DNA from: Blautia pseudococcoides
Lineage (GTDB): Bacteria > Bacillota > Clostridia > Lachnospirales > Lachnospiraceae
Assembly (NCBI RefSeq): GCF_001689125.2
Contig: NZ_CP015405.2
Span: 3,327,001-3,391,000 of the forward strand
Direction of reading: 5' to 3'
Length of the DNA: 64,000 bases
In this document: positions 36,647 through 45,161 of the stretch, piece after piece
Numbering within the stretch: position 1 is the stretch's first letter
Layout: the number at the start of each line of letters is the position of its first letter
The notes under the pieces: model-generated
Seen by the model: only the letters and a program-made list of their open reading frames with translations
Told to the model about the DNA's origin: nothing
Database searches by the model: none
Made by a program: the position numbers and the translations under genes

Positions 36647-36871
36647 CCTCCCTATTTAATTAAACTTTCAGAGCGCATAGCTGCATGTCCTTCCCAATCC
36701 GGTTTAGACAGATCAGGAAATTTCATATTTCTGTATGTAGGCTCAAGAACTTTGCTACACCACTTCCTTCATCCATACCATTACTGATACCCACTTGTGG
36801 TTCGCTACGCTTGACGGTAAATACCCGCGGCTGGACTTGCACCAGCTAGATTAGTGCCATGCTTGGCACAC
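36647..36871 (-). mobile_element. 5' fragment (domain I) of a group IIC intron, truncated
   Basis: The minus strand from 36871 begins GTGTGCCAAGCATGGCAC, then GCTGGTGCAAGTCCAGC, and later GGATGAAGGAAGTGGTGTAG with GCAAAG and GAAATATGAAATTT. These match in order the 5' boundary (GUGUG), the first domain-I stem, the GAAGGAAG segment and the UUCAUAUGAGGCU-like part of group IIC introns such as that of Oceanobacillus iheyensis. The 5' end lies 3 nt past the T-tract of a terminator (36872-36905), the known insertion preference of group IIC introns. No reverse transcriptase gene and no domain V are present before the second kinase gene, so it is a dead remnant. The 3' limit is approximate. Confidence 0.75.
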
Positions 36872-36905
36872 TGCAAAAAAAGACACGGGAGCACCGTGTC
36901 TTTTA
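36872..36905 (-). terminator. Rho-independent terminator of the YesL-like gene
   Basis: Minus strand 11-bp stem AAAAGACACGG / CCGTGTCTTTT (36894-36904 and 36878-36888), 5-nt loop, and a T7 tract. Just past the stop at 36910; it also served as the landing site of the intron fragment. Confidence 0.93.
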
Positions 36906-36909
36906 AAGA

Positions 36910-37584
36910 TCATATATGATTCTCTTCCAGTGAATGCAGAACCTTCTGGTTCATAAACGTTATGAGAAACCCATACAAACTCCCCATAAATAATACCGCT
37001 GTCCCTGCCTTCAGTTCAAACAGCATCAGGATAACCCCCAGAGAAACCATACTTCCCAGAGTGCTGGCAGGCCTGGTCACCAGAAGGATCAAGGATGTCT
37101 TTACAATATCCCTGTTTTTCATCCGGTAACGGGAAGCCAGCAGGTACAGATTGGGCGTCACCACCAATGCTGCCGCAAATAAGATGACAAATAGGATCAT
37201 CAGAGGAAAGATGGGGACCTGGACCGCGAAAAACTCAATGTTTATCTCAAATATCAGTATGAGGAACATATGCCCTGCTGCCAGAAGATATTTCTGCCCC
37301 CAGTCATCCATATATGCCTTCCTGAAGTCTCTCCACGCCCCCGACTCTGTCCCAAAGAGAAGCCGGTTCATGGTGTAAAACAGAGCGGAAAGGGCCGGCC
37401 CCATGGGAACCATGCACAGCAGAAACAGAGGCAGGCAGGTGCGCACCTGGGAAACTCCCACAAAGAGAAAAAACAGAAGCACCGGAAAGTTGGAAAGCAG
37501 AAACAAAATATTTGCTCCGATCACGTACCACATTTTCTCACAAAATCCCAATATTTTTTCCATCTGGAACACTTCACTAAACAT
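36910..37584 (-). CDS. YesL-like membrane protein (DUF624)
   Basis: 224 residues with about five membrane segments; YVIGANILFLLSNFPVLLFF and FYTMNRLLFGTESGAWRDF are typical of the YesL/DUF624 family. These proteins usually lie next to LplABC-type sugar transporters and YesMN two-component genes; their function is not established. The start has AAAGGAGGAAAA. It follows the second GH38 gene by about 100 nt and ends at a strong terminator. Confidence 0.87.
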   Translation of the reverse strand: MFSEVFQMEKILGFCEKMWYVIGANILFLLSNFPVLLFFLFVGVSQVRTCLPLFLLCMVPMGPALSALFYTMNRLLFGTESGAWRDFRKAYMDDWGQKYLLAAGHMFLILIFEINIEFFAVQVPIFPLMILFVILFAAALVVTPNLYLLASRYRMKNRDIVKTSLILLVTRPASTLGSMVSLGVILMLFELKAGTAVLFMGSLYGFLITFMNQKVLHSLEENHI

Positions 37585-37685
37585 TTTTCCTCCTTTATGG
37601 GTATCGCAGGCCTTATACCGCCCTCCCCCATCATAAAACGGCAGGCGGCATATTGCTGCACACTGTACGGTTTATATGCTGTCCT

Positions 37686-40600
37686 TTATAACGCTACCAG
37701 TATGGTCTTGATCTCATACGGATGCAGGTGAAGTTTCATCTTCCCTGCCGGTTTCTCCTCTGTAAGAGGACGCTCTCTTAAATCGCCCTCCATCCAGCGG
37801 GAATACGCAAATCCCGGTGTCACGGTTACCGTCTGGGAACTTCCCGCAAATTCATGGAAACGGAGCACAATATAGTTTCCGTCCTCGGATTTTTTCACTG
37901 CGTCTATTTCCACCTGCTCGTTGTCAAATGTGACAAAGCTTTCAAAATCCACCCTGGTCTTTCCCGCTGTTACTTTCATAGGATCATTGAGCGCACATGC
38001 TTCCTGCACGGTCTGCCCCTCCACGAAATCCCCGCCGTGAGGCAGAAGCGCGTAGGTGAAAGTGTGCATTCCCTGGTCCTGCAGATGGTCCGGCTGCAGA
38101 CCGGAACGCAGAAGGGAAATGCGGATCACATTGTCCTTGATATCATGTCCGTATTTGCAGTCATTTAAAATGCTGACACCGTAATTTCTCTCGGAAAGGT
38201 CTGCAAAACGGTGGGCGACACTCTCGAATCTGGCCTGGTCCCAGCTTGTATTCCAGTGGTTCGGACGCCTTACATTGCCGTACTGCACATCATAAGTGGC
38301 ATAGGTGGAGCGGATGTCAACCGGGAACGCAGCTTTTAACAACTGCTGTCTCTCATGGAAATCCACATCTGTCTTAAAGTCAATTCTCCTTGAATCGCGG
38401 TAAAGGCTCATATCCTGGGATATGGAGGACTTCATATATTTCCATTCCATATGGATCGTCAGCTTCAGAGGGCCGCACTCGGTCACCTCAAATGCTGTCA
38501 TCTCAGTGATCTCCCTCATCTTCTGCTGATAGTAAATATCAATATCCCATGCATCGTTGTCAATAGGCTTATCCTCAAACATCTGCAGGACATTTCCCCG
38601 CTGTCCTTGTGCCAGGACTTCACGGGCAAAGGTCTTGTCATAGAGCCTGGTCATCTGTCCGTAATCATTCAGGGATACCAGGTAGTATGGTGTCTCAACC
38701 TCTCTTCCCCGGATCACAAAGCTGTTCTGCTCATCCCTGCCCTGATCTTTGGGATGGAAACAGATAACCTTATGTCCCATGGCCGGCACCTGTTCTGCTT
38801 TTACATAAACAGTATTTTCCCCTTTTTGTACAGGCAGAACGCAGCCTTCCTCGTCTGTAAAGTACCCGTCATCCGTGCAGGGGAGTGAAACCAATTCATC
38901 TTTCTGCCATGCGGAAGCATTCCATACCGTCCAGGTATTCTCCTGCTGCAGGGCAGTGTTCTTTGTAAAATCATCCTCCACCTGAACGGCTATGTCCTCA
39001 ATTCTGGCATAGTCTTTGTGACAGTCCTCGTAAACTTCATGGATGGAAGAGCCGGGAATGATATCGTGGAACTGGTTGGTCAGGATCAGTTTCCAGCCTT
39101 TTGTGAGGCTTTCCTGCTGGGCTTTTTCAAGGTTTCCCGCCATCAGTCCCTGCATCACGGTCATCCACTCTGCGCGGCGGTACAGAAGCTCCATCTTCCT
39201 GTTCATGCGCTTGTTATAACCCTGGCTTGTGTAAGTTCCCCTGTGGTATTCCAGATATAGTTCTCCGTCCCAGGTGTTTACATACTGGTCTGTGTTCTTT
39301 ACAGTGTCCTTCAGCTTTCTGAAATACTCCCCTGCTGTGGAGGTTTTCACATGGGGCAGCCCCGGAATCTTATCCAGCCTGCGTCTCTGTTCCAGCATAT
39401 CACGGTTCACACCGCCGCCGCCGTCCCCGAACCCGTAGGCAATGAGCAGGTCCTTGTTCATCTCCTTCTCACTGTAGGCATCCCATACCCCCTTCACGGT
39501 CTTTGGCATCAGCTTTCCGTTGTAGGTATAGAACCAGGAGCCCGGTTCATTCCAGGGTTCCGGCGTGGTGATGAAATGGGTCAGGATTTCGCTGCCGTCG
39601 ATCCCCTTCCATTTAAAGGTGTCGTGAGGCATACGGTTGAACTGGTTCCAGCTTATCTTTGTGGTCATGAACATATCAATACCGGATTTTTTAAGGATTT
39701 GGGGAAGTGCCCAGGAATAGCCGAACACATCCGGCAGCCATAGGTATTCCACATCTTTTCCGAACTCATCCTTGATAAATCTGCTTCCGATCAATATCTG
39801 GCGTGTCAGGGACTCCCCGCTTGTCAGATTGCAGTCTGCTTCCACCCACATGGCTCCGTCTGCTTCCCAGCGTCCCTCTTTCACAAGTTCTTTGATTTTT
39901 TCATAAATTTCCGGAAAATCCTCTTTCACATATTCATAAATCTGGGGCTGTGTCTGCAGGAAAATATATTCCGGAAACATTTCCATCATACGAAGCACAG
40001 TGGAGAAAGAACGGGATGCTTTCTCATGGGTATGTTTTAATCTCCACAGCCAGGCCATATCGATGTGGGTGTGCCCCACACAGTATACATTTACCAGGGA
40101 GTGTTTATCCATCCGGTCAATCTTCTCATTCAACACCCGGTCCGCCTGATGGACAGACTCATAAAATTCATCGCTTCCCGGATATGCCCAGTCAATACAG
40201 TGGCAGGCTTCGTCCAGGGCATTTCTCAGATCATAACGGACAGGATCGTTCTCATCCAGATTTTCAATGGATTCCAGCACCATGGTTCCCAGATAGTAAA
40301 AATCATCCACTTCCTCATCCAGCCAGGCCAGGTCTGCTCTCCTGATCTGATGCTCCTGCGCTGCCGGTACTCCGCCGCCCTCCAGTCCTGACCAGAGGCG
40401 GAAGGTAAGGCTTAACGCCTTCCCAAAGTATTTCTCCGGGAAAAATACTTCCTGATGGTTCACGTCCACACCCTGGAAAGGTTCCTCATTCAGGTAACAC
40501 ATTGACTCAAATCCACTGTTGTTTCCTGCTCCGGTATTTCCGAAGTCAAAGATACCTACCGCTCTTTTGCCGCTCCACTCTGCGGGAATACGGATCTCCC

Positions 40601-40808
40601 TGTGCATCCACAGATAACGGTCCCTGCCGGCCCAGCGCTCCCCTTCGCTGATCCTTCCCCAACCATCAAAGTTTATGGGAACCTGGGGATTCACTGCTTT
40701 TTGTTCATCCTCGCACATAAGGAATTCTCCTATGGAAGTTACGCCGCGGTATCTGTATTTCTTTACTTCGTCCATTCGCCTCTGTAATTTTCTATCTGTT
40801 AAAAACAT
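37686..40808 (-). CDS. GH38 alpha-mannosidase (second copy)
   Basis: 1040 residues. Catalytic motifs: VGHTHIDMAWLWR (H246, D250), YLWLPDVFGYSWALPQ (nucleophile D360) and TNQFHDIIPGSSIHEVYED; the C-terminus HPYEIKTILVAL matches the first copy. No signal peptide. Start at 40808 with AGCAGGAGGTATT. Its upstream gap holds the 23-nt motif shared with the first transporter operon, and GH125 lies further upstream on the same strand. A clear but diverged paralogue of 15822-19004, possibly for another linkage (alpha-1,2, 1,3 or 1,6). Confidence 0.95.
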   Translation of the reverse strand: MFLTDRKLQRRMDEVKKYRYRGVTSIGEFLMCEDEQKAVNPQVPINFDGWGRISEGERWAGRDRYLWMHREIRIPAEWSGKRAVGIFDFGNTGAGNNSGFESMCYLNEEPFQGVDVNHQEVFFPEKYFGKALSLTFRLWSGLEGGGVPAAQEHQIRRADLAWLDEEVDDFYYLGTMVLESIENLDENDPVRYDLRNALDEACHCIDWAYPGSDEFYESVHQADRVLNEKIDRMDKHSLVNVYCVGHTHIDMAWLWRLKHTHEKASRSFSTVLRMMEMFPEYIFLQTQPQIYEYVKEDFPEIYEKIKELVKEGRWEADGAMWVEADCNLTSGESLTRQILIGSRFIKDEFGKDVEYLWLPDVFGYSWALPQILKKSGIDMFMTTKISWNQFNRMPHDTFKWKGIDGSEILTHFITTPEPWNEPGSWFYTYNGKLMPKTVKGVWDAYSEKEMNKDLLIAYGFGDGGGGVNRDMLEQRRRLDKIPGLPHVKTSTAGEYFRKLKDTVKNTDQYVNTWDGELYLEYHRGTYTSQGYNKRMNRKMELLYRRAEWMTVMQGLMAGNLEKAQQESLTKGWKLILTNQFHDIIPGSSIHEVYEDCHKDYARIEDIAVQVEDDFTKNTALQQENTWTVWNASAWQKDELVSLPCTDDGYFTDEEGCVLPVQKGENTVYVKAEQVPAMGHKVICFHPKDQGRDEQNSFVIRGREVETPYYLVSLNDYGQMTRLYDKTFAREVLAQGQRGNVLQMFEDKPIDNDAWDIDIYYQQKMREITEMTAFEVTECGPLKLTIHMEWKYMKSSISQDMSLYRDSRRIDFKTDVDFHERQQLLKAAFPVDIRSTYATYDVQYGNVRRPNHWNTSWDQARFESVAHRFADLSERNYGVSILNDCKYGHDIKDNVIRISLLRSGLQPDHLQDQGMHTFTYALLPHGGDFVEGQTVQEACALNDPMKVTAGKTRVDFESFVTFDNEQVEIDAVKKSEDGNYIVLRFHEFAGSSQTVTVTPGFAYSRWMEGDLRERPLTEEKPAGKMKLHLHPYEIKTILVAL

Positions 40809-40889
40809 AATACCTCCTGCTTCGCGCTTTTGATTATCTTTATGTCTCTATTTTACATGTTTTACGGGAAATAACAATTTTCCTTTTTC

Positions 40890-40912
40890 TAGGTTTCCTG
40901 TACAAATTCTAG
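40890..40912 (-). promoter_or_regulatory. Shared 23-nt upstream motif before the second GH38 gene
   Basis: Minus strand begins CTAGAATTTGTACAGG and ends AAACCTA; identical to 10891-10913 at 21 of 23 positions. TGTTAT, a possible -10, begins 13 nt after it, against 12 nt to TATAAT in the first case. The conserved distance argues for one regulator acting on both promoters. Confidence 0.65.
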
Positions 40913-40956
40913 TGCGGTTTTCAGGCGGTCGCAAGTGTCATAATTGACCGGTCTTT

Positions 40957-42240
40957 TTACTTTTTTACCCTGTATCCCAGATAGTCCAGCATCAGTTCGC
41001 TGTACATGGCATTTGCCCAGGAGAACCATTCTCTTGTAAAAATCTCAGGGTTATCCACAAAGACTCCCTCATGCATCATGCCTTTTCCACCGTCTGTCCC
41101 CGCAAGGCGCCTGAGCACCTGCACTTTTTCCTCTTCCCGGTCTGCGGTCAGGCCTTCCATGGCTGCGGCAATATGCCAGACATATCTGGAAGGTGTGTGG
41201 GGACTTCCGATGCCTGACAGTTTGTCCCCTTTAAAATAGTACGGATTTGCTTCACTGAGCAGAAATCTTCTTGTATTTTCCGCCACATCACGGCGCCTGG
41301 GAATGTATCCCAGATACTCCATGGATAACAGGCTGGGCACATTGGCGTCATCCATAAGATTGTACTGCCCGAATCCGTCTGTCTCGTAAGCATAAATTTC
41401 TCCAAACTCCGCAGTCCTGACAATTCCGTATGACTCGATTCCCGCTGTTATCTCCTCGCGGAGCCGCTCTGCCCGCTGTGCGGTAAGCTCTTCATGAAGG
41501 AAACTGCGGCATATCTCTGCCATATATCCCAGAATGACACAGGCAAACATATTGGAGGGAATGAGATATCCATATGTACATGCATCGTCACTTGGACGGA
41601 ATCCTGACCAGATAAGACCGCACCCCTCTTTTACCAATGCACCTTTTCCCTCTCTGGACAGAGTATCTGTAAAAACGCAGTTTTTCCGCTGGAAACGGTA
41701 TTCCGACCGGGACTCATGATACTGTTCCCGTTCAAATACATCCATGATAGTTTCGATCCCGGTTAAAAATGTGTTGTCAAAGTGTTCCGTATATCCGGTA
41801 TTTTTCCAGAGAAGATAAGCGAGCTGTACCGGATAACACAGAGAGTCAACCTCAAATTTCATTTCCCACACCCATGGATTTTGGTCCGGAAAATCTTTTT
41901 CCCAACAGTTTCCGTTATCCGTCTCATTAAAGGCATTGGCGTAGGGTTCCTTTAAAATACAGTGAAACTGTCTCTTCACAAGGCCTGCGATGACCTGTGT
42001 CAGCTTCTCGTCCTTCCCAGCCGCCAGCAGATACGGACGGAGCTGTGCAGTGGAATCCCGCAGCCACATAGCAGGGATGTCCCCTGTGATCACGTGGGTG
42101 GTTCCGTCTTCCATCTCTTTTACTGTGGTGTTTAGTGTGTTGGTAAAGCAATTGCGGAACACCTCCGCAAGATATGGCTCCTCTTTACATTTTTGTTCTG
42201 CTTCTTTTATCAATTCTTCAATGATTTTGGGATTTTCCAT
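40957..42240 (-). CDS. GH125 exo-alpha-1,6-mannosidase
   Basis: About 427 residues. The GH125 hallmark ITGDIPAMWLRDSTAQLRPY (residues 51-70, with D62) and VWEMKFEVDSLCYPVQLAYL are present, with DDACTYGYLIPSNM and YLGYIPRRRDVAENTRRFL further on. Members are metal-independent inverting alpha-1,6-mannosidases active on N-glycan-type mannosides. No signal peptide. The start at 42240 is supported by AGGAGGACTTTATA. Upstream of the second GH38 gene, with which it may be partly co-transcribed. TATACA near 42312-42317 is a possible -10. Confidence 0.93.
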   Translation of the reverse strand: MENPKIIEELIKEAEQKCKEEPYLAEVFRNCFTNTLNTTVKEMEDGTTHVITGDIPAMWLRDSTAQLRPYLLAAGKDEKLTQVIAGLVKRQFHCILKEPYANAFNETDNGNCWEKDFPDQNPWVWEMKFEVDSLCYPVQLAYLLWKNTGYTEHFDNTFLTGIETIMDVFEREQYHESRSEYRFQRKNCVFTDTLSREGKGALVKEGCGLIWSGFRPSDDACTYGYLIPSNMFACVILGYMAEICRSFLHEELTAQRAERLREEITAGIESYGIVRTAEFGEIYAYETDGFGQYNLMDDANVPSLLSMEYLGYIPRRRDVAENTRRFLLSEANPYYFKGDKLSGIGSPHTPSRYVWHIAAAMEGLTADREEEKVQVLRRLAGTDGGKGMMHEGVFVDNPEIFTREWFSWANAMYSELMLDYLGYRVKK

Positions 42241-42454
42241 TATAAAGTCCTCCTGTGGTCTTTCATGTAATTTGTTATGTGTCCATCCTATCAAAAACCA
42301 GGGGGAGTGTATAGTGAAATATCTCTTGAAATTTGTAAACTTTTCTATTCTCCACGATTGTCCGCATTTTAAATAAAGAGCCTCTGGACTTTTAAAAGCT
42401 CTCCGTCCATGAGATATAACACATTGGTAAATGATAAAACATTATTACATCATA

Positions 42455-42500
42455 AAAACACCCGGCAGTTCTGGCTAAACCAATAACTGCCCGGGTGTTC
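42455..42500 (-). terminator. Rho-independent terminator of the Fpg/Nei-like gene
   Basis: Minus strand CACCCGGGCAGTT and AACTGCCGGGTG pair with a single bulge (about 42485-42497 and 42459-42470), 14-nt loop, followed by TTTTTATG. It lies right after the stop at 42502. Confidence 0.85.
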
Positions 42501-42501
42501 C

Positions 42502-43326
42502 CTATCTTTTCTGGCATTTCTCACAGAAATATATATTCCCGCCCATATATGCGGCTCTTTTTATCTCTCCGCCGCACCGCATGCATGGCTGATGCAGGGA
42601 GTTTTTAGAGAGCTGGGTAATATACCCGCCCTTGTTTCCCAAAAGATCACGTTCCGTATCCCTTCCCCCGCCGTCACACATCTGCTCCAGCGTACCGGTC
42701 ACAGACTCGTAGAGGTTCCGGAAATCTTCCTCCTCTGCCTCCCGCATATCAAACCTGGGGTCAATTCCCGCATTCCACAGGATGTCCTGCAGAACACCAT
42801 TTCCCAGACCGGGAATGCGCTGCTCTGTTGCCAGATAAGTCTTGGCCGATATCTTTTTCCCGGTATCAGGGTACAGACTTTTGAAATACTCATATGTGAA
42901 TCCTTCATCCAGCGCCGTATACTTACTGATGGAGGATCGGTAATATTCTTCGTCGCACTCCCCCAGAGGATACACACCGATAAACGCATACATCTGAACC
43001 GATACCGTAAGCGCCGTGTCGTCATCAAAGGCTAAAAACAACTGATGTTTTTTCGGAAATTCTGCCTTCTCCTCATAATATCTGGGATAGGCGCCGTCTG
43101 ACAGGATGATCATATAGCTCTCCGTGTCAATCTCAAGCATACCTCCCCGGTTCACGGCCTTTATAATTGACTGCCCCTGGAGCATTTCATCATACTCCTC
43201 TTTGTCCCCATGAAAAAATGCAAATTTATGGGGCGTATGTCCCGCTGTCACATAGTCAATGGTTTTTCCATGCAAGGTCTCTGTTATCTGCTTTGCTATG
43301 GTCCGGCTCTCCGGCAGTTCCAGCAT
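42502..43326 (-). CDS. Fpg/Nei family DNA glycosylase-like protein lacking the N-terminal proline
   Basis: 274 residues with the Fpg/Nei layout: N-terminal domain, helix-two-turn-helix with RIPGLGNGVLQDILWNAGIDPR, and a C-terminal zinc finger CMRCGG...CEKCQKR (Cys4). The N-terminus is MLELPESRTI where MutM has MPELPEVET; after removal of Met the nucleophile Pro is replaced by Leu, while the Glu two further on is kept. The start is unambiguous for this frame (the upstream sequence is GGGAGGACAACTACT). Base-excision activity by the usual Pro-Schiff-base route is therefore doubtful; it may act differently. Upstream zinc-ribbon gene is 15 nt away. Confidence 0.85.
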   Translation of the reverse strand: MLELPESRTIAKQITETLHGKTIDYVTAGHTPHKFAFFHGDKEEYDEMLQGQSIIKAVNRGGMLEIDTESYMIILSDGAYPRYYEEKAEFPKKHQLFLAFDDDTALTVSVQMYAFIGVYPLGECDEEYYRSSISKYTALDEGFTYEYFKSLYPDTGKKISAKTYLATEQRIPGLGNGVLQDILWNAGIDPRFDMREAEEEDFRNLYESVTGTLEQMCDGGGRDTERDLLGNKGGYITQLSKNSLHQPCMRCGGEIKRAAYMGGNIYFCEKCQKR

Positions 43327-43341
43327 AGTAGTTGTCCTCCC

Positions 43342-43611
43342 TTAAGCCTGTTTCCACCTCTTCAGTGTAGGGAACCAGGACTCCATCATTTTTCTGGCCT
43401 CCTCCTGGGTACCGAATGGGTTTCCGTTTTCTTCGTTGAATTTCAGGTTAAACTGAATCATATCCTCCATTGTCATATCATAGGTAAATTTGCCTTCCTT
43501 ATAACAGTAACAGCAATATTCCTCATTTCTTCCCCCATCATTGCTGGTACCGAAGTCCTCCGGCTTTTCCATGGGCATACCGCAGCTCTGACAAAATTTT
43601 TTATCTTCCAT
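43342..43611 (-). CDS. Small zinc-ribbon protein (putative zinc ribbon family)
   Basis: 89 residues. FCQSCGMPMEKPEDFGT (CxxC) and EYCCYCYKEGKFTYDM (second Cys pair) form the N-terminal zinc ribbon; the rest is helical with NPFGTQEEARKMMESWFPTL. Members of this family are common in Firmicutes, often near WYL regulators, and of unknown function. AGGAGGACATAGAAT precedes the start. Adjacent to, and probably in one unit with, the Fpg/Nei-like gene. Confidence 0.85.
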   Translation of the reverse strand: MEDKKFCQSCGMPMEKPEDFGTSNDGGRNEEYCCYCYKEGKFTYDMTMEDMIQFNLKFNEENGNPFGTQEEARKMMESWFPTLKRWKQA

Positions 43612-43667
43612 ATTCTATGTCCTCCTGTTTTTCTTACAGAATACACTATGTAATATGACACCCTATG

Positions 43668-44573
43668 TCATATATGATATAGTTTTTTTATTTTATCCGC
43701 CTCATTTTTGATCTGCTCTTTCAGCCATTCCGGCTCAAGAACGCTTGCGTCCGCTCCAAAGGATAAGATAAATCCTGTCAGCCATCTGCCCGGCGCGAAT
43801 GCTGCGTTTACCACAAATCCCCCGTCTTCCAGACGTACAATATCTTCCTCCGCAAAAAAATCCAACACCTGAAACCCGGCTGCCTCCGTAAAACTCAGCT
43901 TTATGGGAATCGCTTTCCCGATCATTTTCTCCTGCTGTTCCCCGGTCTCAGCCGCCTTCCTTATAGGGAAAATCTCCTCCTCCATCTGCAGTTCCCGGAT
44001 ACGGTTCAGGCGGAACAGGCGAAATGCCTGTTTCTTTCTGCAGTATCCTGACACATACCAGTGTCCGCCTTTAAAACAAAGACGCACCGGCTCCACTGTT
44101 CTCCTGCTCTGGATGCCGGAGGAATTATAATATTGAAAGGTCAGCAGGTTTCGGTGCAGAATGGCAAACTTGCAGAGCTCAAAATATTCTTTTTCCTGTT
44201 TTCCTGCACCCCAGGTCTCAAAATCCACTTCCAGCCAGTCCACCGTCTGCCTGCCGAACAGCCCGGCAAGCTGAGAAAGAAGTCTGCTGCTGTCCCCTGC
44301 TCCCACAGCGTCCAGACTTTGGAGAGCCGTCATGATATGCTCCTGTTCATCCTCCCCAAGCAGAGTCTTGTCAAGCTGAAAATGCTTCATGAGCCGGATT
44401 CCGCCTCCGTGCCCCTTCTCTGTATAGACCGGTATGCCTGCAGCGGAGAGTGTATCTAAATCACGGTATATGGTGCGAACAGATACCTCCATCCTTACGG
44501 CCAGCTCTCTGGCTGTTATCTCACGGTGCTCCATTAATATGTATAATATCTCAAATAACCTGCTGTTCTTCAT
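43668..44573 (-). CDS. YafY-type HTH/WYL transcriptional regulator
   Basis: About 301 residues. N-terminal winged helix (MKNSRLFEILYILMEHREIT then ARELAVRMEVSVRTIYRDLD), a middle segment, and a WYL domain with RLCFKGGHWYVSGYCRKK and the FRLFRLNRI segment; a C-terminal extension (WLTGFILSFGADASVLEP) is typical of YafY proteins. The frame is open to 44747 but the conserved start is the ATG at 44573. May regulate the zinc-ribbon and Fpg/Nei-like genes. It lies just beyond the end of spoVAB. Confidence 0.88.
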   Translation of the reverse strand: MKNSRLFEILYILMEHREITARELAVRMEVSVRTIYRDLDTLSAAGIPVYTEKGHGGGIRLMKHFQLDKTLLGEDEQEHIMTALQSLDAVGAGDSSRLLSQLAGLFGRQTVDWLEVDFETWGAGKQEKEYFELCKFAILHRNLLTFQYYNSSGIQSRRTVEPVRLCFKGGHWYVSGYCRKKQAFRLFRLNRIRELQMEEEIFPIRKAAETGEQQEKMIGKAIPIKLSFTEAAGFQVLDFFAEEDIVRLEDGGFVVNAAFAPGRWLTGFILSFGADASVLEPEWLKEQIKNEADKIKKLYHI

Positions 44574-44743
44574 TTTTCCATCCCGTCTGTGCCATAACAT
44601 CTCTCCCCGACACCGGCATTGCCTTAGGATACACAGATATGGAGCATTCTGCTCCATATCCCACCGGCATTCTTCCATGACAGGGTATCCCTTTCTTTTC
44701 CTCCAGTATAACACAGGCCTGATCCAGCCCACAAGATTCGTTC

Positions 44744-45160
44744 TCATGTCATTATGAAAAACTGAATCAGACTTGCCAATGTCTTACCTATGGCAATGGA
44801 CAGGACTACCAGCCCTACACCTTTTGTAAGGCCCACCCGTCTTGCCATAATGGCAAATACATTCACCACTTCACCAAGAGCAATAATCCAGCTTCCCAGG
44901 AACATGCCGAAGAATATGCCGATAACTGCCAGTCCCCATTGCCCAAGAGGCAGGTGGAACTGATACAGATAAAAAATATTCCCGAGAAAAGTGCCCAGAA
45001 TCAAAGCGTCCTCGTAGAGGAGCAGATTATGTCCTGTATGGGTAACGCCTGCATACCGCGGGATAATACCCAGTCCGATAATAAAGGCTGCCAGCGCGGT
45101 GGCCACAACCATACCGCCGCTTAAACCTATGATGGCAGCAATCAGTTCACTAAACCACAT
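44744..45160 (-). CDS. spoVAB: Stage V sporulation protein AB (SpoVAB)
   Basis: 138 residues, four membrane segments, with GGMVVATALAAFIIGLGIIP, RYAGVTHTGHNLLLYEDA and LGEVVNVFAIMARRVG, the signature of SpoVAB. Inner membrane of the forespore. Begins 1 nt after the spoVAA stop. Its usual followers spoVAC-AD-AE are not next to it; a WYL regulator is, and the spoVAC gene is 41.8 kb further along the same strand. Confidence 0.93.
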   Translation of the reverse strand: MWFSELIAAIIGLSGGMVVATALAAFIIGLGIIPRYAGVTHTGHNLLLYEDALILGTFLGNIFYLYQFHLPLGQWGLAVIGIFFGMFLGSWIIALGEVVNVFAIMARRVGLTKGVGLVVLSIAIGKTLASLIQFFIMT

Positions 45161-45161
45161 T

